From Pseudoalteromonas sp. NBT06-2 (GTDB lineage Bacteria; Pseudomonadota; Gammaproteobacteria; Enterobacterales; Alteromonadaceae), in the NCBI RefSeq assembly GCF_002276045.1, contig NZ_NQMR01000048.1, positions 1-55,250 of the forward strand: a stretch of 55,250 nucleotides of DNA, read 5' to 3'. This document shows, piece after piece, positions 18,481 to 27,916 of this stretch; position 1 is the stretch's first letter; the number at the start of each line of letters is the position of its first letter. A program made the position numbers and the translations under genes. The notes under the pieces are model-generated. The model worked only from the letters and a program-made list of their open reading frames with translations. It did no database searches and was not told the origin of the DNA.

Positions 18481-19554
18481 GTGGTTCAAACCAATCAGTA
18501 TCAAGATATATGTATTCTTCGGTTATCTGCTATTGGCGATGTATGTCATGCAGTATCGGCTGTTCAAGCAATTCAACGACATCACCCAAAAGCAAAAATC
18601 ACTTGGGTTTTAGGTAAAGTAGAAGCCATGTTATTAGCGGACTTGCCTGGCATAAAGTTTGTTATTTTTGATAAAAAGCAAGGTAAAGTGGCATATAAAA
18701 AACTAAAAGCAGAATTCAAAGGTAAAAAATTTGATGTGTTATTGCATATGCAAGTCGCATTAAGAGCAAATATTGCAGCAGCTTATATTCCTGCAAAAGT
18801 TAAAGTGGGCTTTGATTGGTCTCGTTGTAAAGAGGGCCATGCTATTTTTACAAATAAACGCATAGCCTCGCAATCTGAACCACATGTTTTAGAGGGCTTT
18901 CAAGGCTTCGCAAAGGCGATAGGTGTACCTCATTATGAACCTAGTTGGCAAATGCCGTATAGTGAAGCTGATTTAGATTTTGCAAATAAAAAATTAAATC
19001 ATTTTGATGATATAAATAAAAAAATATTTGTTATTTCTGCTGCAGCCAGTAAAAAAGAAAGAAATTGGTTACCTGAACGATATGCTGCTTTGGCACAACA
19101 TGCATATAAAAAAGGCTTTAAAGTTATATTAACCGGGGGGCCGGTTGATATGGAAAAGCAATTAGCCAATGATATTAAAGCGCATTGTGATTTTGAAGTA
19201 TTAAACTTAGTGGGTAAAACAAACTTAAAGCAATTGCTATGTATTTTAAAACAAGCTGATTTAGTGCTCGCTCCTGATACAGGACCAGCTCATATGGCAG
19301 TGACTGTTGATACGCCTGTTATTGGTTTATATGCCCACTCAAACCCTAAACGCACTGGCCCCTATCAATATCAAGAATATGCGGTTGAGGTTTATCATAA
19401 AAATTTAAAAGCACAGTTTGGTAAAACAGCTGCGCAATTACCTTGGGGTAAACGCTGTAAAGGAAAAAATTTAATGTCACAAATTCAAATAGAAGAAGTT
19501 GTGAATATGTTTGATCGTATCGTAAGTGATAAAGCAATTTTGGAGTCTGTTTAA
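18481..19554 (+). CDS. Lipopolysaccharide heptosyltransferase-like GT9 protein
   Basis: 357 residues from a GTG start. The N-terminal R-L-S-A-I-G-D-V-C-H-A-V motif is the heptosyltransferase acceptor loop with the catalytic Asp. The C-terminal A-P-D-T-G-P-A-H-M-A (near residue 264) binds ADP-heptose, so this is an active-looking WaaC/WaaF-type enzyme of the inner core. Which heptose it adds cannot be told without comparison. It overlaps gmhB by one base (TAATG), tying heptose transfer to heptose synthesis in one transcript. Confidence 0.87.
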   Translation: MVQTNQYQDICILRLSAIGDVCHAVSAVQAIQRHHPKAKITWVLGKVEAMLLADLPGIKFVIFDKKQGKVAYKKLKAEFKGKKFDVLLHMQVALRANIAAAYIPAKVKVGFDWSRCKEGHAIFTNKRIASQSEPHVLEGFQGFAKAIGVPHYEPSWQMPYSEADLDFANKKLNHFDDINKKIFVISAAASKKERNWLPERYAALAQHAYKKGFKVILTGGPVDMEKQLANDIKAHCDFEVLNLVGKTNLKQLLCILKQADLVLAPDTGPAHMAVTVDTPVIGLYAHSNPKRTGPYQYQEYAVEVYHKNLKAQFGKTAAQLPWGKRCKGKNLMSQIQIEEVVNMFDRIVSDKAILESV

Positions 19555-20084
19555 TGAATAAGGCGGTATTTCTAGATAGGGATGGCGTAATAAACCATGA
19601 TCATGCCTATGTCTCTAAAATAGAAGACTTTGAATTTATTGATGGTGTATTTGATGCCTGTCAGCAATTTATAAAACAAGGCTTTATGATTATTGTGGTG
19701 ACAAACCAATCAGGGATTGGTCGAGGTTATTATTCAGAGCAAGATTTTAATGTGCTAACCGATTGGATGAAATCAGAATTTAACAAACATCAAATCCCTA
19801 TAACTGAAGTTTACTTTTGCCCGCATCACCCTAAGAAAGCCTTACCCGAATATTTAAAAGAATGTGATTGCAGAAAACCTATGCCAGGCATGTTAAATAA
19901 AGCAATTAGCAAGTTTGATATCGATGTCACTCAGAGCATTATGGTAGGTGATAAAATATCAGACCTTCAAGCTGCGCAAGCTGCCGGCATTAAGACTAAA
20001 ATATTAGTGAAATCAGGAAAGCCTATTACAGCTGAAGCTAAAGTAATTGCAGATGAAATATGGCAAACTTTATTCACCCGTTAG
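19554..20084 (+). CDS. gmhB: D-glycero-beta-D-manno-heptose 1,7-bisphosphate 7-phosphatase
   Basis: HAD-superfamily phosphatase of 176 residues, removing the 7-phosphate between the two HldE reactions. It has D-R-D-G-V-I-N (Asp8 and Asp10 catalytic), V-V-T-N-Q-S-G-I near residue 50, and the GmhB zinc-site pattern C-P-H-H-P ... C-D-C-R-K-P (residues about 91-110). The last motif is M-V-G-D-K-I-S-D. The stop lies 164 bp before kbl. Confidence 0.93.
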   Translation: MNKAVFLDRDGVINHDHAYVSKIEDFEFIDGVFDACQQFIKQGFMIIVVTNQSGIGRGYYSEQDFNVLTDWMKSEFNKHQIPITEVYFCPHHPKKALPEYLKECDCRKPMPGMLNKAISKFDIDVTQSIMVGDKISDLQAAQAAGIKTKILVKSGKPITAEAKVIADEIWQTLFTR

Positions 20085-20195
20085 GGATATTAATATTTTT
20101 TATGTATTACATTGTACTTACTCATGGGAATAGAGAGTGCATTTAAAAGACTAAACTTTTAAACTAGACCGAATTTATTATCAAATACAGTTATT

Positions 20196-20212
20196 TTGCA
20201 TAAAGTATGCAA
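20196..20212. promoter_or_regulatory. Palindrome upstream of kbl
   Basis: TTGCATA-aag-TATGCAA is a 7-bp perfect inverted repeat 37 bp before the kbl start. It could be an operator of the threonine catabolic operon; the binding protein is unknown. The rest of 20085-20248 is AT-rich without other marks. Confidence 0.35.
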
Positions 20213-20248
20213 TGTAGTTAATTGTCCGTTCAAATTTTGGAGAAATAG

Positions 20249-21445
20249 ATGAGAGCATCTGCATTTTATGATCAGTTAAAGCAACAAATTGAACAAGTTA
20301 AACTTGATGGTTTGTATAAAAATGAGCGTATTATTACTTCTCAACAACAAGCAGAGATCACTGTAAGTTCTGGTGAACAGGTTATTAACTTTTGTGCAAA
20401 TAACTATTTAGGTTTAGCAAACCACCCTGATTTAATCGCTGCAGCTCAACAAGGTTTAGAGCATCATGGTTTTGGTGTTGCATCTGTACGTTTTATTTGT
20501 GGCACGCAAGATATCCATAAGCAGCTTGAGAAAAAAATCAGTCAGTTCCTAAAAACTGAAGATACAATTTTATATTCATCTTGTTTTGATGCTAATACAG
20601 GTTTATTTGAAACTTTATTAGGACCTGGAGATGCAATTATTTCAGATGCATTAAATCATGCTTCTATTATAGATGGTGTGCGTTTATGTAAAGCGAAACG
20701 TTTCCGTTATGCTAACAACGATATGGCAGCGTTAGAAGAACAATTAATTGCCGCTGATGCCGCTGGTGCAAAAACAAAATTAATTGCAACTGATGGCGTA
20801 TTCTCAATGGATGGTGTTATTTGTAATTTAGCTGGAGTATGTGATTTAGCTGATAAATATGATGCTCTTGTAATGGTTGATGATTCTCATGCAGTTGGCT
20901 TTGTTGGTGAAAATGGCTGTGGTACAGCTGAACACTGTGGTGTGATGGATCGTGTTGATATTGTTACAGGTACTTTAGGTAAAGCACTGGGTGGTGCTTC
21001 AGGTGGTTATACTGCTGCAACAGCTGAAATTGTAGAATGGTTACGTCAACGTTCTCGTCCATACTTATTTTCAAACTCATTAGCACCTTCAATTGTTAAT
21101 GCATCAATTAAAGTACTAGATATGCTAGCTGATGGCGGCGAACTCCGCGCGACATTATGGGATAACGTTGCTTATTTCCGTGAACAAATGGAAGCTGCAG
21201 GGTTTACATGTGGTGGTAAAGATCACGCAATTATTCCTGTTATGTTAGGTGATGCCAAATTAGCATCAGATATGGCAGATAAGCTATTAGCTGAAGGTAT
21301 TTACGTAACAGGTTTTTCATTCCCTGTTGTTCCAAAAGGTCAGGCGCGTATTCGTACTCAAATATCTGCTGCACATACTAAAGCACAGCTTGATAAAGCC
21401 ATTTCTGCTTTTACTCGTATCGGAAAAGAGATGGGAGTGATTTAA
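20249..21445 (+). CDS. kbl: 2-amino-3-ketobutyrate CoA ligase (glycine C-acetyltransferase)
   Basis: PLP enzyme that cleaves 2-amino-3-ketobutyrate with CoA to glycine and acetyl-CoA. 398 residues. It has the alpha-oxoamine synthase motifs [20 protein letters not shown] and [14 protein letters not shown] (PLP lysine). It has a GGAGAA ribosome site. tdh follows after 2 bp, so the two form the threonine dehydrogenase pathway operon. Confidence 0.96.
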   Translation: MRASAFYDQLKQQIEQVKLDGLYKNERIITSQQQAEITVSSGEQVINFCANNYLGLANHPDLIAAAQQGLEHHGFGVASVRFICGTQDIHKQLEKKISQFLKTEDTILYSSCFDANTGLFETLLGPGDAIISDALNHASIIDGVRLCKAKRFRYANNDMAALEEQLIAADAAGAKTKLIATDGVFSMDGVICNLAGVCDLADKYDALVMVDDSHAVGFVGENGCGTAEHCGVMDRVDIVTGTLGKALGGASGGYTAATAEIVEWLRQRSRPYLFSNSLAPSIVNASIKVLDMLADGGELRATLWDNVAYFREQMEAAGFTCGGKDHAIIPVMLGDAKLASDMADKLLAEGIYVTGFSFPVVPKGQARIRTQISAAHTKAQLDKAISAFTRIGKEMGVI

Positions 21446-21447
21446 TC

Positions 21448-22473
21448 ATGAAAGCATTATCAAAATTAAAGGCAGAACCAGGGATTTGGATGACTGACGT
21501 ACCAAAACCTGAAGTTGGACATAATGACTTATTAATTAAAATACGTAAAACTGCGATTTGTGGTACCGACGTACATATTTATAAGTGGGATGAATGGTCA
21601 CAAAATACTATCCCAATACCTATGGTTGTAGGTCATGAGTATGTTGGTGAAGTTGTTGATATGGGCCAAGAAGTAAGAGGTTTTACAGTCGGTGATCGTG
21701 TTTCGGGTGAAGGCCATATCACTTGTGGACACTGTCGTAACTGTCGTGCTGGTCGTGTACATTTATGTCGTAATACAACGGGTGTTGGTGTCAACCGTGA
21801 AGGTGCTTTTGCTGAATATTTAGTGATCCCTGCTTTTAATGCTTTTAAAATTCCAAGCAATATTTCAGATGAATTAGCTGCTATTTTTGATCCATTTGGC
21901 AATGCAGTTCATACAGCACTTTCTTTTGATTTAGTGGGTGAAGATGTATTAATCACAGGTGCTGGTCCTATCGGCATTATGGCAGCTGCGGTTGCTAAGC
22001 ATGTTGGTGCTCGACACGTTGTGATCACAGACGTTAATGAATACAGACTTGAGTTAGCACGAAAAATGGGTGCAACACGCGCTGTGAATGTTGCTACTGA
22101 AAAACTTGAAGAGATCATGACTGAGTTAGATATGACTGAAGGTTTTGATGTAGGTCTTGAAATGTCGGGTGTACCATCAGCCTTTAATTCTATGCTTAAT
22201 AATATGAACCATGGCGGTAAAATTGCTATGTTAGGTATTCCTCCTTCAGATATGGCAGTTGATTGGAACCAAGTTATCTTTAAAGGTTTAGTCATCAAAG
22301 GTATATATGGTCGAGAAATGTTTGAAACTTGGTATAAAATGGCAAGTTTGATTCAATCTGGTTTAGATTTAAATCCAATTTTAACCCATGAATTTCATAT
22401 CAATGACTTCCAAAAAGGCTTTGATACTATGGTTTCAGGGCAATCAGGTAAAGTAATTCTTAATTGGGATTAG
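21448..22473 (+). CDS. tdh: L-threonine 3-dehydrogenase
   Basis: Zinc- and NAD-dependent medium-chain dehydrogenase oxidising threonine to 2-amino-3-ketobutyrate, the Kbl substrate. 341 residues. The catalytic zinc ligand is in [14 protein letters not shown], the H-E motif in V-V-G-H-E-Y-V-G-E, and four structural-zinc cysteines in [15 protein letters not shown]. The NAD-binding G-A-G-P-I-G lies near residue 172. It is followed by a strong terminator. Confidence 0.96.
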   Translation: MKALSKLKAEPGIWMTDVPKPEVGHNDLLIKIRKTAICGTDVHIYKWDEWSQNTIPIPMVVGHEYVGEVVDMGQEVRGFTVGDRVSGEGHITCGHCRNCRAGRVHLCRNTTGVGVNREGAFAEYLVIPAFNAFKIPSNISDELAAIFDPFGNAVHTALSFDLVGEDVLITGAGPIGIMAAAVAKHVGARHVVITDVNEYRLELARKMGATRAVNVATEKLEEIMTELDMTEGFDVGLEMSGVPSAFNSMLNNMNHGGKIAMLGIPPSDMAVDWNQVIFKGLVIKGIYGREMFETWYKMASLIQSGLDLNPILTHEFHINDFQKGFDTMVSGQSGKVILNWD

Positions 22474-22503
22474 TTTTAAGTTCGCTATAAGTGTAAAATG
22501 AAG

Positions 22504-22529
22504 GCGCGAATTTATTCGCGCTTTTTTTT
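22504..22529 (+). terminator. Strong rho-independent terminator after kbl-tdh
   Basis: GCGCGAAT (22504-22511) and ATTCGCGC (22514-22521) form an 8-bp perfect stem around TT, followed by eight T. Confidence 0.92.
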
Positions 22530-22560
22530 GAAAAGTAAATATAACAGTTAAAGGTAGATC

Positions 22561-22881
22561 ATGACATTTAAAGCAATTGATTCAGTACAATTAAAAGCGC
22601 GTTTATCAGAAGATAATTTAGTGATTGCAGACATTAGAGATGCAAGCTCTTTTAATGACGCTCATATCCCTAATTCAATTAATGTTTCAAATGACAATAT
22701 AGCGCAATTTATGATGGAACGTGACTTCGAACAGCCGATTATAGTGGTTTGTTATCATGGTATTAGTTCACAAGGCGCTGCAAATTATTTAATTGGGCAA
22801 GATTTTGAAGATGTATATAGTTTAGTTGGTGGTTTTACTGATTGGGCCGTAAAGTTCCCAAGTGAAGTAACAAAGTGTTAA
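22561..22881 (+). CDS. glpE: Single-domain thiosulfate sulfurtransferase
   Basis: 106-residue rhodanese with active-site loop C-Y-H-G-I-S-S (Cys64), the GlpE signature, and D-A-S-S-F-N-D-A-H-I-P near residue 30. It transfers sulfane sulfur from thiosulfate to small acceptors. Gene order glpE-glpG is conserved in gammaproteobacteria; here it starts 32 bp after the kbl-tdh terminator. Confidence 0.92.
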   Translation: MTFKAIDSVQLKARLSEDNLVIADIRDASSFNDAHIPNSINVSNDNIAQFMMERDFEQPIIVVCYHGISSQGAANYLIGQDFEDVYSLVGGFTDWAVKFPSEVTKC

Positions 22882-22967
22882 TTAGCTGAGTTAGAACGGT
22901 ATTAACACAACTTGATTTTTCTTAAAAATACCCAATAACAATTGAATTGATTTTAAAAAGGTGAGTT

Positions 22968-23780
22968 ATGATTTTATTAGCCCAATTAGATAACATAAGA
23001 GCTGCTCAAGGTTTTATTGATTATTTAAAAACGCAAAATATCAATGCTCAATTAGTGAAAGGGCAAGAGAAAGTAGCAGCAATTTTAGTTGAAGAGCATA
23101 ATTACTCACAGGCTCATGACTTATGGGGGGAATTTGACAGAGATCCCAATCAAGATAAATACCTAGCAGCATCCTGGGATGCCGGTGTATCAAGTGTGCC
23201 TTTTCAATACTCAGGTTCACCACTTAATATAAAGCAACGCTTTAATGCCCTTAGCTGGTTTAATCAAAGTATTACTGTCACTTCTATTATTATATATATT
23301 GCTTTCATATTAGGTGGTTTTGATACTTTATTTGCAGTACTACAATTTCAACCAAGTAATCCTATAAACTGGATCACGCCGGCGATTATTCACTTTTCAG
23401 CTATTCATATTATTTTTAACTTAATGTGGTGGATGCAATTAGGTGATCAAATAGAAAAATCATTAGGAAAGTCGAACTTATTAGTGATTTTTTTATTGAG
23501 TGCAATGGTTAGTAACTGGGCGCAATATTTATTAGTCGGGCCTAATTTTGGCGGTTTATCTGGTGTTGTTTATGCATTATTAGGATTTTGTTGGATTTAC
23601 CATTGGCTTAAACCTAGTGCTGGAATTGTAATTGCAAAACCAATAGTTGGCTTTATGTTGATTTGGATGTTTTTAGGTTTTGCCGATGTACTATTTGTTG
23701 GTATGGCAAATTGGGCACATTTATTTGGTTTGATCACAGGTATGGTTTTAGCTTTTTTGAGGGTAAAAGCTAAAAGCTAA
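22968..23780 (+). CDS. glpG: Rhomboid intramembrane serine protease
   Basis: 270 residues. The cytoplasmic N-terminal domain (about 1-70) starts L-A-Q-L-D-N-I-R-A-A-Q; six membrane helices follow from about residue 85. The catalytic dyad is Ser198 in G-G-L-S-G-V-V-Y and His251 in A-N-W-A-H-L-F-G. The substrate is unknown; GlpG clears orphan membrane proteins in other bacteria. It is distinct from the rhombosortase expected to process the GlyGly-CTERM protein at 39976-46059. It has an AAAGGTGAG ribosome site. Confidence 0.95.
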   Translation: MILLAQLDNIRAAQGFIDYLKTQNINAQLVKGQEKVAAILVEEHNYSQAHDLWGEFDRDPNQDKYLAASWDAGVSSVPFQYSGSPLNIKQRFNALSWFNQSITVTSIIIYIAFILGGFDTLFAVLQFQPSNPINWITPAIIHFSAIHIIFNLMWWMQLGDQIEKSLGKSNLLVIFLLSAMVSNWAQYLLVGPNFGGLSGVVYALLGFCWIYHWLKPSAGIVIAKPIVGFMLIWMFLGFADVLFVGMANWAHLFGLITGMVLAFLRVKAKS

Positions 23781-23888
23781 AGGCTAAACTTAAAGGCAGC
23801 AGATAAGGCTATAAATTTATGGATATTCTCACTTAAACTGTATTTAATGAAATATATCTCTATCAAAATAATAATCATAGAAGTAATT

Positions 23889-23906
23889 AGCCTACTTTTG
23901 TAGGCT
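23889..23906. terminator. Hairpin between glpG and the FliL-like gene
   Basis: AGCCTAC (23889-23895) and GTAGGCT (23900-23906) form a perfect stem with a TTTT loop, lying between convergent genes. Neither side has a clean T tract, so termination is likely but weak. Confidence 0.45.
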
Positions 23907-23953
23907 GTTATTCTAAAGTGAAATTGTTTATTATTTTTATACTAACAATTCTA

Positions 23954-24349
23954 CTAGTTATATATATATTTAGTAAAAAGTACATCACGAATAATTTCTT
24001 GCCTTGTTTCAACTTTTAATAGTTTTTTTATTGCTTCAGCACATTTTTTTCTAATTTCTTCACGGCCGACTAAAGATTTAATTTTGTCTTCAGGTTCCTT
24101 ACTCAAAATTTCTACAAGAGCGTCTCTTAATAAAGGCGCGTGATGTTCAACAATTTCAAGATCACTCATATCAAGCAGCATAAGTTCAACTGTGACACGA
24201 ACAAAACCTAATTTTTTCTTAGAGGTGCCAATATAGTTTGTTGTGATATCTGGCTCAAATCCATAATAACCTAAATTTGAGGTCGCAGAACTAGTAAAGC
24301 TGGTTAGAACAAATGTGATAGAACATAGTAGCAAAGCAAAGGGACGCAT
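23954..24349 (-). CDS. FliL-like secreted protein (orphan flagellar basal-body FliL family)
   Basis: 131 residues. A signal peptide or N-terminal anchor (residues 1-22, ending S-S-A) is followed by the FliL C-terminal periplasmic domain: L-G-F-V-R-V-T-V-E-L-M-L near residue 47, H-H-A-P-L-L-R-D-A-L-V-E-I-L near 68, then the terminal I-I-R-D-V-L-F-T-K. Canonical FliL has a longer cytoplasmic start and membrane helix and is encoded with fliM/fliN; none is here. Such orphan copies near ubiC are known in related marine bacteria. It may support stator or stomatin-like assemblies; its role is unproven. Confidence 0.75.
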   Translation of the reverse strand: MRPFALLLCSITFVLTSFTSSATSNLGYYGFEPDITTNYIGTSKKKLGFVRVTVELMLLDMSDLEIVEHHAPLLRDALVEILSKEPEDKIKSLVGREEIRKKCAEAIKKLLKVETRQEIIRDVLFTKYIYN

Positions 24350-24472
24350 TAAGTACTCTCTATAAATTGATAATTTTAATTAATAAAACAGCTACAATAC
24401 AATAACTTTTATGAATTATAACAAACTCTGAAAAATAATCTCATAGCTTTACCTATTTTATTCATATCAAAA

Positions 24473-25078
24473 ATGGAAAAATTATTTTATGATCTCATGT
24501 CTTATTTTTTTGGTTGTTGTGTCGTGCCCGATTATCCCCTAACACTTGATAATAATTGGTTTGATTTTGTTCCTGATGAATTGAATGAAACCGAATCTAA
24601 TTGGTTATTTGAAACAAGTTCACTTACTGCAAGATTAAAGCTTAATAGCAAATATTTTGAAGTGAAAGTATTGAGTGAAATAGTTCAAGATTTAACTTTG
24701 ACTCAAGCAAGTATATTAAAGGTGGATGTGCAGCCTGCATTGTTTAGAGAGGTGATTTTATATTGTGACGATAAACCTCAAGTATATGCTCAGAGTTGGA
24801 TCCCATTAGAGGTACAGAAATTACAAAATCATAACCTAGCGTCATTAGGGACTAAACCTTTAGGTGAGCAAATATTTAAAGATCCTTCTATCGAACGAGA
24901 TAATATTGAGATTGCAAAGTTTGATGTTTCTCATCCGGTTGCAAAAGTTGCTGAAATGTTAGGTTTATCAGAACTAAATAGCTGGGGAAGACGAAGTGTT
25001 TTATCTTTGGCACAGAAAAAATTATTAGTGTGTGAGATCTTTTTACCTGGCTCTTTTCTTGAAACTAAAGCTTTGTAG
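24473..25078 (+). CDS. ubiC: Chorismate--pyruvate lyase
   Basis: Splits chorismate to 4-hydroxybenzoate and pyruvate, the first committed step of ubiquinone synthesis. 201 residues, slightly longer than E. coli UbiC. It has the conserved W-L-F-E-T-S-S-L-T-A-R-L (near residue 43), R-E-V-I-L-Y-C-D (near 84) and E-I-F-L-P-G-S (near 190) segments. ubiA follows after 29 bp. Confidence 0.9.
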   Translation: MEKLFYDLMSYFFGCCVVPDYPLTLDNNWFDFVPDELNETESNWLFETSSLTARLKLNSKYFEVKVLSEIVQDLTLTQASILKVDVQPALFREVILYCDDKPQVYAQSWIPLEVQKLQNHNLASLGTKPLGEQIFKDPSIERDNIEIAKFDVSHPVAKVAEMLGLSELNSWGRRSVLSLAQKKLLVCEIFLPGSFLETKAL

Positions 25079-25107
25079 CTTACTTTAAATTATAAAATAT
25101 ATTTATC

Positions 25108-25974
25108 ATGATGAAATGGCATTTACAGTTAAATAACTGGAAATATTACAAGCAGTTGATGAGAACTGATAAGCCGATAGGTTCTTTATTATTACTTTGG
25201 CCAACTTACTGGGCTTTATGGTTAGCAAGTGATGGTATACCTAATTGGCTACATTTAATTGTATTTAGTCTTGGCGTATTTATTATGCGAAGTGCTGGTT
25301 GTGTTATTAATGACTTTGCTGACCGTAAAGTTGATGGCCATGTTGAACGTACTAAAATGCGACCTTTAGCGACAGGGGTCGTGACTTCAATTGAGGCTAT
25401 TGAGTTATTTATCGTTTTAATACTCTGTGCTTTTTTAATTGTTTTGTTATTGAGTTGGCAAACTGTGTTGTTATCTTTTGGTGGTTTATTATTGGCTTTT
25501 TGCTACCCATTTATGAAACGTTATACTCATCTGCCACAAGTAATATTAGGGGCAGCTTTTAGTTGGTCTATTCCTATGGCTTACATGGCTGTATTAGGAC
25601 ATATACCAGTACAAGCTTGGATTTTATATTTAGCTAACTTATGCTGGACGGTTGCCTATGACACTATGTACGGTATGGTTGATAAAAATGATGATATTAA
25701 AATAGGCATAAAATCTACGGCTATTTTATTTGGTAAATTTGATAGAGTTATTATTGGTCTATTACAGTTAGTCAGTGTGTTTTTATTGGGCTATATCGCT
25801 CTAGAATATAAATTATCTGAACGATTTTATCTTAGCCTGATATTAGCGATTGGTTTCTTTATTTATCAACAATGGCTCATCAAAAACACAGAGCCGAGTT
25901 TGTGTTTTAAAGCATTTTTAAATAATCATTATGTTGGCCTTATTATTTTCATTGGTATAGCGATATCTTTTTAA
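25108..25974 (+). CDS. ubiA: 4-hydroxybenzoate polyprenyltransferase
   Basis: Integral membrane prenyltransferase attaching the polyprenyl tail to 4-hydroxybenzoate. 288 residues with about eight to nine hydrophobic helices. The two Asp-rich Mg-diphosphate motifs are N-D-F-A-D-R-K-V-D (near residue 71) and D-K-N-D-D (near 191). It sits directly after ubiC and 10 bp before the OxyR-type regulator gene, so all three may be co-transcribed. Confidence 0.95.
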   Translation: MMKWHLQLNNWKYYKQLMRTDKPIGSLLLLWPTYWALWLASDGIPNWLHLIVFSLGVFIMRSAGCVINDFADRKVDGHVERTKMRPLATGVVTSIEAIELFIVLILCAFLIVLLLSWQTVLLSFGGLLLAFCYPFMKRYTHLPQVILGAAFSWSIPMAYMAVLGHIPVQAWILYLANLCWTVAYDTMYGMVDKNDDIKIGIKSTAILFGKFDRVIIGLLQLVSVFLLGYIALEYKLSERFYLSLILAIGFFIYQQWLIKNTEPSLCFKAFLNNHYVGLIIFIGIAISF

Positions 25975-25984
25975 GGGTTTTTTT

Positions 25985-26890
25985 TTGAATAATTTACCAA
26001 GTATCAAACAATTACAGTACCTTTTATCTGTACATCAACAGCAACATTTTGGACGTGCAGCACAAGCGTGTTTTATCGGTCAATCAACTTTAAGCAGTGC
26101 GATTCAAAATCTGGAAGAAAACTTAGGTTGTCAACTTATAGAGAGAGAAAATCGTAGTTTGATGTTTACCCCTATAGGCGAAGAAGTTGTCGAGCGAGCT
26201 AAAAAAATCATTGATGATACGATTAATGTTAAAGAGTTAACAAGAAGCTTCTTGACACCTTTATCTGGAAAACTGACTCTAGGTTTAATCCCAACCATAG
26301 CAAGTTTTATTGCAGCTGATTTATATCATTTTTGTCAGACTGAATTTCCAAATTTAGAATTGATTTTAATTGAAGATACTAGCGATAACTTACTTGATAA
26401 GTTAGAAAAAGGGCAGGTAGATTTAACTATTTTAGCGTTACCTTATGATACCAATAAGTTTCATATGAAAATTTTAGCGCAAGATAAATTTAACTTAGTG
26501 ATGCATCAAGATTTTGATGCATCAAGCGAAATTATCGATTTTAATTTATTACCTAAATCGAGCGTGTTTTTATTAGCAAGAGAGCATTGTATGACAGAAC
26601 ATGCTTTAAGTGCTTGTCATTTAAGTGAAAATCAATGTATTAATCCTTTTGAAGCGAGTAATGTGCATACTTTATTGAGCATGGTTGAGAATAAGTTAGG
26701 AGTAACCTTTTTACCTCAAATGGCACTTAATGCAGGAATTTTAAATCATAAAAACATGCGTTTTATGTCAGCCCAAGATGATGCTTATCGTGAAATAGGT
26801 TTATTATGGCGAAAAACCACTGGTCGTATTCGTGACTTTAGGCTTTTCAGTGATAAAATTGCACCATTTATTGAAAGTAAGTGCGAGTAA
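25985..26890 (+). CDS. oxyR: OxyR-type LysR-family hydrogen peroxide regulator
   Basis: LysR regulator of 301 residues, read from a TTG start because no ATG lies before the conserved helix-turn-helix (A-A-Q-A-C-F-I-G-Q-S-T-L-S). The effector domain keeps the redox pair of OxyR: Cys202 and Cys211, nine residues apart as in E. coli Cys199/Cys208, within H-C-M-T-E-H-A-L-S-A-C. It should therefore sense H2O2 by disulfide formation. It lies 10 bp after ubiA, an arrangement that would link it to quinone genes. The OxyR call is stronger than a generic LysR call because of the cysteine spacing. Confidence 0.85.
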   Translation: MNNLPSIKQLQYLLSVHQQQHFGRAAQACFIGQSTLSSAIQNLEENLGCQLIERENRSLMFTPIGEEVVERAKKIIDDTINVKELTRSFLTPLSGKLTLGLIPTIASFIAADLYHFCQTEFPNLELILIEDTSDNLLDKLEKGQVDLTILALPYDTNKFHMKILAQDKFNLVMHQDFDASSEIIDFNLLPKSSVFLLAREHCMTEHALSACHLSENQCINPFEASNVHTLLSMVENKLGVTFLPQMALNAGILNHKNMRFMSAQDDAYREIGLLWRKTTGRIRDFRLFSDKIAPFIESKCE

Positions 26891-26909
26891 TCTTTGCTAT
26901 ATTGACCGT

Positions 26910-27782
26910 TTACATATGATAAATATTGTCTATACCGGCCCTAAATAAGGTTTCACCTAAATCTAATAATTGGAAATCTTCTAAGTGTAAAACATCCAGA
27001 ATTTGAGTTGAGAACTTCTCCCATTCATTATCTGGATTAACGCCAGTAAGGATTTCTGTTGAATTAGTCATATGTTCGGCAAGCTTTAAAATTGCAAACA
27101 TTTGTTTTTCTGATGCTTCTCCAGTTGCTAGCATTATATTGGGACTATGATGATATGCTATGACATTGCTAATTTCGCTATTTAGACCCCAAGACTGTGC
27201 AATCAAAAAACCAAGAACCTCATGAGAGGTTTCAAAATGTTCTTCTTCAAATTCGCCAATAATGGCATTATTTAAGTAAGCTTGGCGTAATAAATTAGGA
27301 TAATCTGAACTTTGTGAAAAAACAAGTGCCATACCAGCATTATGAAATAATCCTGTAGTATAGCAATCATCCGAAAAGTCTTTTCCTAAATCAAAATGTT
27401 GCGCTAAAATCAAACTTGCGTTGCCAATTTTCATTGAGCTATTCCACAGTTTTTCTGTGAATATTTCTTCGCTACCAGCATTGAGAGTGAATCTTAAAAT
27501 AATACTATTAACTAATTTAATGAGTCGGTTTAAACCTAAGAATATACATGCATGTTCGATAGTCGATATTTTTTTAGGTAAACTAAATAAAGGTGAATTA
27601 ACTACTTTTAGGGTAAATCCTGCAATACCGATATCTTGGTTTATTGCTTGGGAAATTACTTTTAAATCAGGTTCTTTTTTTTCAACTTCTTGTTGAACTT
27701 GTTTTAGCATATCAGGTCGAGGTGGTATGGTAAATCCCTCTAATGCGCTATCAATTCTGCTCATGTCGAGTGTTAGTGACAT
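26910..27782 (-). CDS. HDOD-domain signalling protein
   Basis: HDOD proteins are catalytically dead relatives of HD phosphohydrolases used in regulation of motility, c-di-GMP and stress output. Visible here: I-P-P-R-P-D-M-L at the start of the domain (a near-standard HDOD opening), I-S-Q-A-I-N-Q-D-I-G-I-A, I-E-H-A-C-I-F-L-G-L, then T-T-G-L-F-H-N-A-G and V-I-A-Y-H-H-S-P. I choose the ATG at 27782 because AAGGAG lies just upstream; the frame also opens at 27884 without a site. This gives 290 residues. It is divergent from the sigma factor gene and convergent with oxyR. Confidence 0.82.
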   Translation of the reverse strand: MSLTLDMSRIDSALEGFTIPPRPDMLKQVQQEVEKKEPDLKVISQAINQDIGIAGFTLKVVNSPLFSLPKKISTIEHACIFLGLNRLIKLVNSIILRFTLNAGSEEIFTEKLWNSSMKIGNASLILAQHFDLGKDFSDDCYTTGLFHNAGMALVFSQSSDYPNLLRQAYLNNAIIGEFEEEHFETSHEVLGFLIAQSWGLNSEISNVIAYHHSPNIMLATGEASEKQMFAILKLAEHMTNSTEILTGVNPDNEWEKFSTQILDVLHLEDFQLLDLGETLFRAGIDNIYHM

Positions 27783-27916
27783 ACTGACTCCTTGTTTACT
27801 GGTAATTTTGTTTATGCTGATAAATAGAAGTTTAGTGCAATCTAAAATTTTTTTATTTTTTTCCAAACTTTTTTTATTGTCCAATCGACTAATAAGAAAA
27901 AGAACTTAGGATCTAT

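Noticed and set aside
21633..22298. Antisense open frames (89 and 129 codons) within tdh
   Set aside because: They are complementary to conserved tdh codons; no independent support.
22968..23780. GlpG as the rhombosortase for the GlyGly-CTERM protein
   Set aside because: It has the GlpG N-terminal domain and sits in the glpE-glpG pair; rhombosortases are a separate, shorter rhomboid group.
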